From Flavobacterium quisquiliarum (GTDB lineage Bacteria; Bacteroidota; Bacteroidia; Flavobacteriales; Flavobacteriaceae): a stretch of DNA of 64,000 nt. The stretch lies in NCBI RefSeq assembly GCF_019308285.1, contig NZ_WWEM01000022.1, forward strand, positions 1 through 64,000, read 5' to 3'. How positions within the stretch are numbered: position 1 is the stretch's first letter; each line of letters starts with the position of its first letter. Of the stretch, positions 45,138 to 53,296 are shown one piece after another. Position numbers and translations under genes: made by a program. The notes under the pieces are model-generated. The model had not been told where the DNA came from. It ran no database searches and saw only the letters and a list, made by a program, of their open reading frames with translations.

Positions 45138-45509
45138 ATGAAAACAAAGAGCGAATTAACAAAAGAAATGAACTGTCAGCCAGAAGAATGTCTTGCTGCA
45201 TTACTACCTGTGAGAGATGCCTTGGAGGTTTTAAGCGGCAGATGGAAACTCCCAATTTTGATAGCTTTATCAAACAGACCGAAACGATTTAAGGAAATTT
45301 CTAAAGACATCAACGGAATTACAGATAAAATGCTTTCTAAAGAGCTTAAAGATCTAGAGATAAACAAATTGGTCATCAGAACTGTTTATGATACGTTCCC
45401 GCCCACTGTTGAATATGCCAGAACAGAACACAGTCATACCTTATATAAAGTAATTGGGGCATTAAATGAGTGGGGCACTTTACACCGTAAGGAAATTATC
45501 GGAAAATAA
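45138..45509 (+). CDS. HxlR family winged-helix transcriptional regulator
   Basis: A 123-residue DUF24/HxlR repressor-type regulator. The winged-helix signature is VRDALEVLSGRWKLPILIAL, then RPKRFKEISKDINGITDKML, SKELKDLEINKLVIRTVYD and the wing PPTVEYARTEHSHTLYKV. Cys13 and Cys18 precede the helix, in the region where quinone-sensing members such as YodB keep a redox cysteine. The frame is open to 45021, but the added residues would cross the promoter and operators, so the ATG at 45138 is the start. It is divergent from an azoreductase gene, its likely target. Electrophile sensing is inference from relatives. Confidence 0.9.
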   Translation: MKTKSELTKEMNCQPEECLAALLPVRDALEVLSGRWKLPILIALSNRPKRFKEISKDINGITDKMLSKELKDLEINKLVIRTVYDTFPPTVEYARTEHSHTLYKVIGALNEWGTLHRKEIIGK

Positions 45510-45544
45510 AAAAACTCCAAGTTTATAACATTTGGAGTTTTTTT
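45507..45544. terminator. Bidirectional rho-independent terminator
   Basis: A-run, ACTCCAA (45514-45520), loop, TTGGAGT (45532-45538), T-run. It lies between the convergent HxlR and S41 peptidase genes and has T runs in both directions. Confidence 0.88.
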
Positions 45545-45564
45545 ATTTTTAAAAATTCTGATAC

Positions 45565-46896
45565 TTAATCTTTCTTATAGATTCTTTCCTGTCCATCACG
45601 GTAGATTCTTTTAATTGCGCTTACTGAGTTATTTTCGAATACAATCTTTATGCGATAATCGTCAGTACCATCCACTATAAATAAATCAGATTCTAATGGT
45701 GTTAACAAAAGTGTGATTATGTTGTTCCACCTAAAATACAAATTGTAGTTTTCGAAAACCAATTCAGATTTTCCAAATTTACCTTCATAAGATTTCAAAA
45801 GTTCAGCATTAACAACAAGAGCTTTCTGTCTGTTTTTGACCACAGGAACAAACCAATTAAGATCATTTGCAGCATCTTTATTTTGTTCTGATAAATTTTT
45901 CAATGCTAATAAATGAGCGGTGTTTATCGCTTCTTCACTTTTACATAATATATCTGGCATTACTCCTCTTCCTTCAAAGTCCATATTGGTAATTGGGTCT
46001 TTGACCTCTCCAAACGGAATATTTACAGAAAAGCCGTTAGCCAATACCGTTCTAGTTATAGGATGAGCACCTCCAGCCGTTTTTTCCCCAACAATAGTAA
46101 CGCGTTTTAAATTTTGAAGAGAATAACTCATCCATTCAGCAGCAGAGAAAGTAGCACCACTTGTTAAAATATAAATCGGAATTGCATCTAATCGTTTCCC
46201 AGGAACAGATGGCAATAACCACATTTCTCTTTCTACTTTTTTTCTGTTTTCTTCAAAATAATAGTATTTATAGAGCGGTAATTCTTTGTTTGAGAAAAAA
46301 TAACTGCTGATAAATTGTCCCATTTCCATAGCTCCTCCGTTATTTTTACGCAAGTCAATTAATAATGCATCTGTATTATTAAGGAATTGCATTACTGAAG
46401 CAGCAGTTTCACTTCCAATTGCTGGATCTTCAAAATAATTAAACTCTAAATAACCAATATTTCCTTCCAAAATTCTAGCTTGCATAAAGCCAAAATTCTT
46501 CTTTTTAGCTTCTATTAATTCTGCCGCTTTAATCTTTTCCTGTGTCTCTTTTTCTTTGACTTTTTGCTGGCTTTCTGCCCAAGCAGGCTCATACATAACC
46601 CTAAAATGCAAATCCTTACTCGCTTCTATTAAATCTGCACTAAGCTTTGAAGCAAATTCATTCGCAAGCAAAATATTTTTATAACTTCCTTTTTTTAAAT
46701 TTTCATTCAGTTTTTTACTGATTTCTCCAATCGTTTTTGACCTTATGTAAAATTCTTCAAGTTTTTTAGATAATGAATCTATAACCAGCTTTTTATCTAA
46801 ATCTGATAAATTGATTTCTTTCTTTTGAGCTGTTGTATTTTCTGAATATAAACCAATCGAAAATACAAACAATAACAATGCAATATGTTTTTTCAT
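45565..46896 (-). CDS. S41 family (tail-specific/IRBP-like) serine peptidase
   Basis: A 443-residue exported peptidase with signal peptide (FVFSIGLYSENTTAQ). The N-terminal helical region (about 30-150) includes a Lys/Glu-rich coiled stretch. The S41 catalytic domain (about 155-345) has FNYFEDPAIGSE, LLIDLRKNNGGAMEMG, the nucleophilic-Ser segment ILTSGATFSAAEW and VGEKTAGGAHPI with the general-base-type Lys/Glu pair. A C-terminal ~70-residue beta domain resembles lipocalin-like tails of such proteins. There is no PDZ domain, as in the IRBP subgroup. It starts 2 bp after the MarR gene stop, so both share one promoter. The substrate is unknown. Confidence 0.86.
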   Translation of the reverse strand: MKKHIALLLFVFSIGLYSENTTAQKKEINLSDLDKKLVIDSLSKKLEEFYIRSKTIGEISKKLNENLKKGSYKNILLANEFASKLSADLIEASKDLHFRVMYEPAWAESQQKVKEKETQEKIKAAELIEAKKKNFGFMQARILEGNIGYLEFNYFEDPAIGSETAASVMQFLNNTDALLIDLRKNNGGAMEMGQFISSYFFSNKELPLYKYYYFEENRKKVEREMWLLPSVPGKRLDAIPIYILTSGATFSAAEWMSYSLQNLKRVTIVGEKTAGGAHPITRTVLANGFSVNIPFGEVKDPITNMDFEGRGVMPDILCKSEEAINTAHLLALKNLSEQNKDAANDLNWFVPVVKNRQKALVVNAELLKSYEGKFGKSELVFENYNLYFRWNNIITLLLTPLESDLFIVDGTDDYRIKIVFENNSVSAIKRIYRDGQERIYKKD

Positions 46897-46898
46897 TT

Positions 46899-47339
46899 TT
46901 ATGAAGTTTTACAATTTAAAATTATTTTATGAAGAATTCGATCAAGTTGTTCAATTTCTTCTGCAGACAAACCATCGAGTGCCGTTTTTCGATTTAAATT
47001 AAAGACAGGAGTCAACAAATCTATTGTATGCAAACCTTTTTCGGTAATTACAAGCTTCGATTTCCTTTTATCCAATTCGTTTTCTTCTCTTAGCAGATAA
47101 TCTTTTTTAACCATTAATTCAATAATTCTAGTAACAGAAGCATTGTCCTTAAAAATGAGTCTTGCCATCTCGATCTGAGAAATATTTGAATTATCATTCA
47201 AAATAATTAATACCAAACATTGATCAACCGTAATATCGCTAACAATCTTTTGAATGTTTTTCTGGCAAATTTTCCTGTACTCCTTTATGGTCTGTTCAAT
47301 AGTATAAAGTACTGTACCTGTTGGTGTTTTCTTCTTCAT
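46899..47339 (-). CDS. MarR family transcriptional regulator
   Basis: A 146-residue winged-helix regulator. The DNA-binding core is NISQIEMARLIFKDNASVTR, IIELMVKKDYLLREENELDK and RKSKLVITEKGLHTIDLLTP, the MarR pattern with the DxRxxxL-type wing. The frame is open seven codons further (to 47360). However, the predicted promoter element at 47363-47370 would put the transcript start near 47356, so I use the ATG at 47339 (MKKKTPTG). It forms a two-gene operon with the S41 peptidase. Twin palindromes overlap the promoter, which suggests autorepression and control of the peptidase. Confidence 0.88.
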   Translation of the reverse strand: MKKKTPTGTVLYTIEQTIKEYRKICQKNIQKIVSDITVDQCLVLIILNDNSNISQIEMARLIFKDNASVTRIIELMVKKDYLLREENELDKRKSKLVITEKGLHTIDLLTPVFNLNRKTALDGLSAEEIEQLDRILHKIILNCKTS

Positions 47340-47353
47340 TCTGATATAATTAA

Positions 47354-47392
47354 TTGACATATCAAATATAATTATTTATTTGACATATCAAA
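47354..47392 (-). promoter_or_regulatory. Promoter with two MarR-type palindromes
   Basis: TTGACATATCAA occurs twice, at 47354-47365 and 47380-47391, 26 bp apart. The arms TTTGA/TCAAA are inverted around CATA. The -7 element TATATTTG (minus, 47363-47370) lies at the edge of the first, and a -33 TTTG (minus, 47389-47392) lies in the second with an 18-bp spacer. A bound repressor would cover both promoter elements. Confidence 0.65.
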
Positions 47393-47546
47393 CAAATAAT
47401 TTTTACCTAAACATGACATAATTAAATAACCTAATGATAATCAGCAAACAATAATTTCATTTTATAAGATTTTTATAGTACATTAGAGTCCCTAAAGTAT
47501 CGTTGCGTTTACAATTTTGCATCAATTCATTTTAAACCACAAAAAA

Positions 47547-49457
47547 ATGATGGAATCAAAAATACCCGAAGGACCACTTTCAGAAAAATGGAATACTTAT
47601 AAAGCTAAAGCCAAACTGGTAAATCCGGCAAATCGAAAAAAGCTTACTATTATAGTCGTTGGTACAGGGCTTGCAGGCGCTTCATGCGCGGCATCCTTAG
47701 CAGAACAAGGCTATAATATTAAGTCTTTTTGTTTTCAGGACTCTCCTAGACGGGCACATTCTGTCGCTGCGCAAGGTGGTGTAAATGCTGCAAAAAACTA
47801 CAAAAATGACGGCGACAGCACTTTCAGAATGTTTTATGATACTATTAAAGGCGGCGATTTTAGATCGCGTGAAGCCAATGTATATCGTTTAGCCGAATGT
47901 TCCGCTGCTTTAATTGACCATGCTGTAGCCCAAGGAGTTCCTTTTGCAAGAGAATATGCAGGTTATTTAAATAATCGATCATTTGGTGGAGTTCAGGTTT
48001 CGCGAACTTTTTATGCTAGAGGACAAACTGGACAACAGCTTTTATTGGGTGCTTATCAAGCTCTAGAACGACAAGCCGCTTTAGGAAAAGTAGCATTGTG
48101 CACACGCCACGAAATGCTTGAATTAGTTGTTATCGATGGCAAAGCCAAAGGAATAATAGCCCGAAATCTCGAAACAGGAAAACTGGAACGCCATGTGGCT
48201 GATGCCGTTGTACTGGCTTCAGGCGGTTACGGAAAAGTATATTATTTATCTACTCTTGCAATGGGCTGTAATAGTTCTGCCGTTTGGAGAGCGCACAAAA
48301 AAGGAGCTTTTATGGCTGGTGTAAGCTGGATTCAATTTCATCCTACTTCACTGCCACAGCATGGAGAAAATCAGTCTAAATTGACTTTAATGTCAGAATC
48401 GCTTCGAAATGACGGGCGCATCTGGGTTCCTAAAAGAGCGAATGATGACAGAAATGCCAATTCGATTCCAGAAGAAGAACGAGATTATTATCTAGAACGC
48501 CGTTATCCTTCGTTTGGAAATCTAGCGCCAAGAGATATTTCTTCCCGTGCCGCCAAAGAAAGAATCGATGCCGGGCATGGCGTTGGACCAATGAAAAATG
48601 CTATTTATTTAGATTTTTCAGATGCTATCAAAGCGCAGGGAAAAGATACAATTGAAGCTAAATACAGTAATCTTTTTACCATGTATGAAAAGATTACAGG
48701 AATAAACGCCTATAAAGAACCAATGCTCATTTCACCTTCGGCACATTTTACGATGGGCGGACTTTGGGTCGATTATGAATTGATGACTACAATTCCAGGT
48801 TTATTTGCTTTAGGCGAAGCTAATTTTGCAGATCACGGCGCCAATCGTCTTGGAGCAAATTCACTGCTTCAAGCTTGCGTAGATGGCTACTTTATTGCAC
48901 CTTACACGATTCCAAATTATTTGGCTGGCGAATTAAACACTACAAAATTCGACATAGATCATCCTGCTTTTGAAGAAGCTGAAAATGCTGTCAGAAGACA
49001 ATTAGATCGTTTTTTGCATACCAACGGAACACTTTCAGCAGATTATTTTCATAAAAAAATCGGTCGTCTTCTCTACGAAAAATGCGGTCTTTCCAGAAGC
49101 AGAAAAAATCTCGAAGAAGCCATAATTGAAATTAGAGAATTAAAAGCTTCATTTGAAAAAGACCTTAGAATTACAGGCGATAATACTTTAAACAGTGAAC
49201 TGGAAAAAGCTGGCCGAATTGCCGATTACATAGAATTAGCCGAATTAATGTGCTATGATGCCTTACAACGTGAAGAATCCTGCGGTGCCCATTTCAGAGA
49301 AGAATACCAAACTCCAGATGGAGAAGCCGTACGAAATGATGAAGAATTCTGCTACGTTTCGGCTTGGGAATGGAAAGGACAAAATAAAGAACCAGAACTC
49401 CATAAAGAACCTTTAGTTTTCGAAGCAGTTGAACTTGCGGTAAGAAGCTACAAATAA
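47547..49457 (+). CDS. sdhA: Succinate dehydrogenase/fumarate reductase flavoprotein subunit
   Basis: A catalytic FAD subunit of about 636 residues in the Bacteroidota (type B) form. The dinucleotide site is [20 protein letters not shown]. The covalent-FAD histidine lies in [18 protein letters not shown]. Substrate-site motifs are [10 protein letters not shown] and [19 protein letters not shown], with [12 protein letters not shown] and [18 protein letters not shown] following. The C terminus is [13 protein letters not shown]. An in-frame TTG at 47517 exists, but the ATG at 47547 (or 47550) is the better start. The iron-sulfur subunit gene follows 108 bp downstream. No cytochrome b (SdhC) gene precedes it, which is the usual order in this phylum. 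This may be an extra or soluble-type pair. Confidence 0.93.
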   Translation: MMESKIPEGPLSEKWNTYKAKAKLVNPANRKKLTIIVVGTGLAGASCAASLAEQGYNIKSFCFQDSPRRAHSVAAQGGVNAAKNYKNDGDSTFRMFYDTIKGGDFRSREANVYRLAECSAALIDHAVAQGVPFAREYAGYLNNRSFGGVQVSRTFYARGQTGQQLLLGAYQALERQAALGKVALCTRHEMLELVVIDGKAKGIIARNLETGKLERHVADAVVLASGGYGKVYYLSTLAMGCNSSAVWRAHKKGAFMAGVSWIQFHPTSLPQHGENQSKLTLMSESLRNDGRIWVPKRANDDRNANSIPEEERDYYLERRYPSFGNLAPRDISSRAAKERIDAGHGVGPMKNAIYLDFSDAIKAQGKDTIEAKYSNLFTMYEKITGINAYKEPMLISPSAHFTMGGLWVDYELMTTIPGLFALGEANFADHGANRLGANSLLQACVDGYFIAPYTIPNYLAGELNTTKFDIDHPAFEEAENAVRRQLDRFLHTNGTLSADYFHKKIGRLLYEKCGLSRSRKNLEEAIIEIRELKASFEKDLRITGDNTLNSELEKAGRIADYIELAELMCYDALQREESCGAHFREEYQTPDGEAVRNDEEFCYVSAWEWKGQNKEPELHKEPLVFEAVELAVRSYK

Positions 49458-49565
49458 GTTTAGGAGTTAAAAGTTATAGGTTAAGAGTAAAAAAATAAGC
49501 GCTAAAAAAAACTAAAACCGACAACTAAAGACAACAACAAACAACAAACAACAAACATAAATACC

Positions 49566-50312
49566 ATGAAACTTTATCTAAAAATTTGGCGGCAGTTTGA
49601 TGCTTCATCAAAAGGAGAAATGACAGATTATGAAATTGATGAAGTTTCAGAACATATGTCTTTTCTTGAAATGTTGGATCTTTTAAACGAAATTTTAATT
49701 CAGCAAGGCGAACGAGTTATCGAATTCGATCACGATTGCCGGGAAGGAATCTGCGGGCAATGTGGTGTTATGATTAACGGAAGGGCTCACGGACCTTTAA
49801 GAAACACAACGACCTGCCAGCTTCATATGAGAAGCTTCAAAGATGGCGACACCATTTATATCGAACCCTTTCGTGCCAAAGCTTTTCCCGTTTTACGCGA
49901 TTTAAAAATAAATAGAAAAGCATTTGATACTATTATTGCTTCAGGAGGTTTTATCGGAGCTTCGACGGGACAAGCACCTGAAGCCAACAGTATTCCTATT
50001 TCTTATGAAACTGCGGAAGAAGCTTTTGACGCAGCAGCCTGCATTGGTTGCGGAGCATGCGTTGCTTCGTGTAAAAATGCCAGCGCAGCTTTGTTTGTTG
50101 GAGCCAAAATAACACATTTAACCCTACTCCCACAAGGAAAAGTAGAAGCTCCCAAACGTGCTATTAACATGGTAAAACAAATGGATCTTCAGGGTTTTGG
50201 AAACTGCTCCGATACAAGAGCCTGTGAAATTGAATGTCCGCAGGGAATTTCGGTACTTTCAATTGCTAAAATGAATTTAGAATATATGAAAGCTTTGGCT
50301 TTTAGGAAATAA
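49566..50312 (+). CDS. sdhB: Succinate dehydrogenase/fumarate reductase iron-sulfur subunit
   Basis: A 248-residue electron-transfer subunit. The [2Fe-2S] ligands are Cys58, Cys63, Cys66 and Cys84 ([16 protein letters not shown]). The [4Fe-4S]/[3Fe-4S] ligands lie at Cys159/162/165/169 ([15 protein letters not shown]) and Cys214/220/224 ([16 protein letters not shown]). All expected ligands are present, so the protein should be active. It passes electrons from SdhA to the quinone-linked membrane subunit, which is not encoded here. The 108-bp spacer to sdhA carries repeated CAAACAA units but no obvious promoter. It converges on the DapB-like gene, with a long perfect hairpin between them. Confidence 0.94.
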   Translation: MKLYLKIWRQFDASSKGEMTDYEIDEVSEHMSFLEMLDLLNEILIQQGERVIEFDHDCREGICGQCGVMINGRAHGPLRNTTTCQLHMRSFKDGDTIYIEPFRAKAFPVLRDLKINRKAFDTIIASGGFIGASTGQAPEANSIPISYETAEEAFDAAACIGCGACVASCKNASAALFVGAKITHLTLLPQGKVEAPKRAINMVKQMDLQGFGNCSDTRACEIECPQGISVLSIAKMNLEYMKALAFRK

Positions 50313-50322
50313 TTACTTGTGA

Positions 50323-50430
50323 TTTGTCATTTCGACTGAAAGGAGAAATCACACTAGAAACTTTACAAAGATTAGCGATTCTCTTTGTGGAAATACGAGT
50401 GTGATTTCTCCTTTCAGTCGAAATGACAAA
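50323..50430. repeat. GTCAT hairpin with perfect 33-bp arms
   Basis: The left arm 50323-50355 (begins TTTGTCATTTCGACTGAAAG) and the right arm 50398-50430 are exact reverse complements. The 42-base loop contains GAAACTTTACAAAGATTAG, matching the loop cores at 31145 and 15028. It lies between convergent genes. Confidence 0.92.
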
Positions 50431-50480
50431 AATGAAATAAAAAACTTTGTGCCTTAGCGCCTTCGTGGCAAACTAAAAAA

Positions 50481-51230
50481 CTACACAGTAAAATAAGGCG
50501 TCAAGATATCTTCAAAATTGTACAATCCTTTTTCTTTCTCTTTAAGATTTTCGGCAACGAAAATAACCCCGTTTCCAAAAGCTTCTCTAGAAATAGATTC
50601 GTGAATTAAACGTACAGTCTGAAAAGGAAATCCAAAAATAACCTCATGCTTGCCAACAATTCCTCCTGCTCTAACCGAATTGATATTTTCTTTATCCACA
50701 TCCAAAGCTTCAGCAATTTTTACAGCAGTTCCAGAAGTTCCTTGTTTGGTTTTAAAATGTTCTTCATTCACTTCAATATCAACCCATGGCGCAATTTTCT
50801 TTAAAAATTTAGATGCAAACAATAAAAAATTAACCCCTAAAGTAATATTAGGCGACCAAAATACAGTTGTTTTTTTAGACAGTTTTTTCAAAAAATCTAA
50901 TTCCTTGTCTTTATAATGCGAAATAGCCGAAATGATTTTTACATTTTTCTTCGCCGCAACTTCTCCATAAGTATAAATCCCTTCACTAGAAGAAAAATCG
51001 ATAATAACATCAACTGGGTGTTTTTCCAGTAATTCGTCTATAGAAGTTTTGGAACTAGAATAGATTAAGCCGGGTTCGTCTGACTGCACTCCAAAAAATT
51101 CCGGAACCGATCTGTGTTCTAAAACGGTACTTTGTCTTAAAACCCATTCTAAACAGAAATTTTTATTTTCTAATAATATTGAAGCTACTGATTTTCCAGT
51201 TTTTCCGAATCCGATTAATCCTATTTTCAT
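50481..51230 (-). CDS. DapB-like (4-hydroxy-tetrahydrodipicolinate reductase) protein, divergent
   Basis: A 249-residue protein with DapB architecture. The N-terminal Rossmann fold starts MKIGLIGFGKTGKSVASIL. The segment DVIIDFSSSEGIYTYGEVAA corresponds to the DF(T/S).P motif. The C-terminal substrate domain has SPNITLGVNFLLFASKFL and EEHFKTKQGTSGTAVKIAEA. In classical DapB the last reads E.HH..K.D.PSGTA; here the first His and the D.PS part are changed (EEHFKTKQGTSGTA). It may therefore be a paralogue with altered activity rather than the lysine-pathway enzyme. The ATG at 51230 is preferred over one two codons upstream. A 12-bp inverted repeat lies about 40 bp upstream. Confidence 0.82.
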   Translation of the reverse strand: MKIGLIGFGKTGKSVASILLENKNFCLEWVLRQSTVLEHRSVPEFFGVQSDEPGLIYSSSKTSIDELLEKHPVDVIIDFSSSEGIYTYGEVAAKKNVKIISAISHYKDKELDFLKKLSKKTTVFWSPNITLGVNFLLFASKFLKKIAPWVDIEVNEEHFKTKQGTSGTAVKIAEALDVDKENINSVRAGGIVGKHEVIFGFPFQTVRLIHESISREAFGNGVIFVAENLKEKEKGLYNFEDILTPYFTV

Positions 51231-51236
51231 AAGCAT

Positions 51237-51624
51237 TTGTTTTTTATGTGAGCGAATTGCCCGATTAGAATAATTGATATTTAAGTGGTAAATATCAATT
51301 GAAATTTTAATTCATTAAAGCAGTTATTAAACTGCCTGTCTAGTAAAAATAGGAAAATCATAACAGAATTACGAATTAAAACTCACTTTTATAACAATAA
51401 AATAAATTGTTAGTACTATTTTTTCTGTTAAACATAATTATTTATTGAAAAACTGCTCTTATAAAATCTACTTTATTTTATTAAAATTTTTCTTCAAATT
51501 TCCAATAATTCTTTTTTAACTTTTTGGTTGAAAACACTGTTAAAAAAAAGAATTACATAACATACAAGTAAATATATTTTCAGTAGATTTATCACCTGAT
51601 AGCACCCAAAAATATCAGTAAGTA
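51237..51624. other. AT-rich intergenic region with one inverted repeat
   Basis: 388 bp without a gene. The only structure seen is AATTGATATTTA (51272-51283) and TAAATATCAATT (51289-51300), perfect 12-bp arms around AGTGG. It is placed like an operator for the DapB-like gene. No promoter element for the DUF1810 gene was recognised. Confidence 0.6.
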
Positions 51625-52056
51625 ATGGCCTACAACAATAATGAACTGCTTCGTTTTTTAGATGCGCAGAACAAATTGTATCTGACTGCTCTTGACGAAA
51701 TTAAAAATGGTAAAAAGGAATCTCCTTGGATGTGGTTTGTATTTCCTCAAATAAAAGGAATGGGTTCCAGCGATACTTCCAAATTTTATGAAATTAAAAA
51801 TGCCGATGAAGCTATTGCTTTTCTCGAACATCCCATTTTAGGAAAACATTTGGTTGAAATCACTTCCGAATTAATCAAAAAAGAGGAAACAGTCGACGAA
51901 ATATTTGTAAATGATGATATCGAAAAGCTAAAATCTTCAATGACATTATTTGCCAGTGTTCAAAATGGCGAACCCATTTTTCAGGAAGTCTTGCATAAAT
52001 ATTTCGATGGATCTTCTGACTTTCATACTTTACAATTGTTATACAGTAATCTGTAA
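51625..52056 (+). CDS. DUF1810 family protein
   Basis: A 143-residue cytosolic protein matching the DUF1810 family across its length. It shows ELLRFLDAQNKLYLTALDEI, SPWMWFVFPQIKGMGSSDTS, FYEIKNADEAIAFLEHPILG and DIEKLKSSMTLFA, ending in a conserved FHTLQLLY stretch. The family is small, mostly helical, widespread in bacteria and without an established function. No signal peptide or membrane segment. It is a single gene with large repeat-rich gaps on both sides, so context gives no clue. Confidence 0.85.
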   Translation: MAYNNNELLRFLDAQNKLYLTALDEIKNGKKESPWMWFVFPQIKGMGSSDTSKFYEIKNADEAIAFLEHPILGKHLVEITSELIKKEETVDEIFVNDDIEKLKSSMTLFASVQNGEPIFQEVLHKYFDGSSDFHTLQLLYSNL

Positions 52057-52550
52057 AGTAAAGTTTCAATCATTGGAACACAAAGAATTTTTCCTCTTAA
52101 TATTAATTTTCAACACAGATTTTAATCTCTTTTTACCGCAAAGGGCGCTAAGATTTACGCAAAGTTCACAAAGTTTTTTTTAAGCTTTGCATTTAAACTT
52201 TGTAATGAGAGTTCGCAAAGACTACAAAACATAGCCAATGGTTTCAACCATTGGAACACAATGAATTTCTTCACAATTAATATTAACTTGTGGCTAAAAA
52301 ATAAGTTTTTTTTTAAAGTAGAGAACGTTAAGGTTTTAAGTTACATTCTTCAAATAAAAAGTTCGCAAAGTTTTCTACAAAAAGCTTTGCGTCCCGATAG
52401 CTATCCGGATTGCGTTTTTTTAAGCCCAGCATATCGGAAAAACCTTGTGTCCTTTGCGGTAAAAAACACTTAAACTAATCCTATTCTGAATAAAATTTCT
52501 TCAAACATTCATTAATTTTATTTTATTTAGAATTAATATAAATAAACTTT
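52057..52550. repeat. Repeat-rich intergenic region before the sigma factor gene
   Basis: No gene. CGCAAAG-type elements lie at about 52130-52220 and 52360-52470. The hairpin CCAATGGTTTCAACCATTGG is at 52235-52254. A one-mismatch copy of TCCCGATAGCTATCGGGA is at 52392-52409. A short open frame at 52261-52473 is built from these repeats and is not a gene. Confidence 0.82.
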
Positions 52551-52558
52551 TATATTTG
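52551..52558 (+). promoter_or_regulatory. Promoter -7 element TATATTTG for the sigma/SusCD operon
   Basis: TAnnTTTG match 72 bp before the sigma factor ATG. The region near -33 has TTTA rather than TTTG. Confidence 0.5.
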
Positions 52559-52629
52559 CCGCTTTCTTAGCAGGTACAAGTAGTTTTTAAAATTTACTTA
52601 ATATTGCTTTTCAAAGTAAATTTCGTTTA

Positions 52630-53229
52630 ATGAACCAAAATAACAGTTTCGAATTAGATCTTTTCCATTCCTTTAAAGAAGGCGACGAAACTGCTTATAC
52701 TTTTTTTTACGATAAATACTTCAGAAGAATCCAATCGTTCAGCGTTCAGTTCATTTATGATCCTGATGAAGCTGAAAATCTTGCTCAGGAAGCCCTGCTA
52801 CACTTATGGCAAAACAAAGAAAATGTGGAATCTCTTAACGGAATTCAGGCTTTCTTGTTTACTTACGCCAAATCTAAATGCTTGAATTTAATTCGTCACA
52901 ACAAAGTGAAAGACAAATTCAAGAATGACCTCCTTAACCACAAAGAAAGAGAATTAGATATCGAAGTTTTAAATTCTCTTCAATTTGACACTCTGGAATT
53001 AACAGAATTAGAACGCATTATTCAGGAATCTATTAGTGAACTGCCTCCAAAAACCCGTGAAGTTTTCATAAAAAAACGTTTCGAGAATAAAAAAAATGCA
53101 GAAATAGCCGAAGAAATGGAAGTGACTTTAAAAGCCGTAGAAGCCCATATGACAAAGGCTTTGAAGATTTTAAAGACCAAATTATCCGATTATTTATTTT
53201 TAATTTTTATCCTTATTTATAATAATTAA
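52630..53229 (+). CDS. ECF RNA polymerase sigma factor, FecI-like
   Basis: A 199-residue sigma-70 factor of the extracytoplasmic type. Region 2 has FYDKYFRRIQSFSVQFIYDP, DEAENLAQEALLHLWQNKEN and GIQAFLFTYAKSKCLNLIRH. Region 4 has LPPKTREVFIKKRFENKKNA and EIAEEMEVTLKAVEAHMTKA, ending with a hydrophobic LFLIFILIYNN tail usual in Bacteroidota FecI homologues. It is followed 67 bp later by a FecR anti-sigma gene and then a SusC with an STN signalling domain. It should thus be released on substrate binding at the outer membrane and transcribe its own locus. Confidence 0.93.
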   Translation: MNQNNSFELDLFHSFKEGDETAYTFFYDKYFRRIQSFSVQFIYDPDEAENLAQEALLHLWQNKENVESLNGIQAFLFTYAKSKCLNLIRHNKVKDKFKNDLLNHKERELDIEVLNSLQFDTLELTELERIIQESISELPPKTREVFIKKRFENKKNAEIAEEMEVTLKAVEAHMTKALKILKTKLSDYLFLIFILIYNN

Positions 53230-53296
53230 GAATAAAAGGTAGGGTATTTTAATTCTGAAGTGTACTAACAATAGCGAGAAGTTTAAAAACGCATTT

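Noticed and set aside
52261..52473. 70-codon open frame
   Set aside because: It is composed of CGCAAAG-type and TCCCGATAGC-type repeat DNA, lacks coding-like composition and has no recognisable product.
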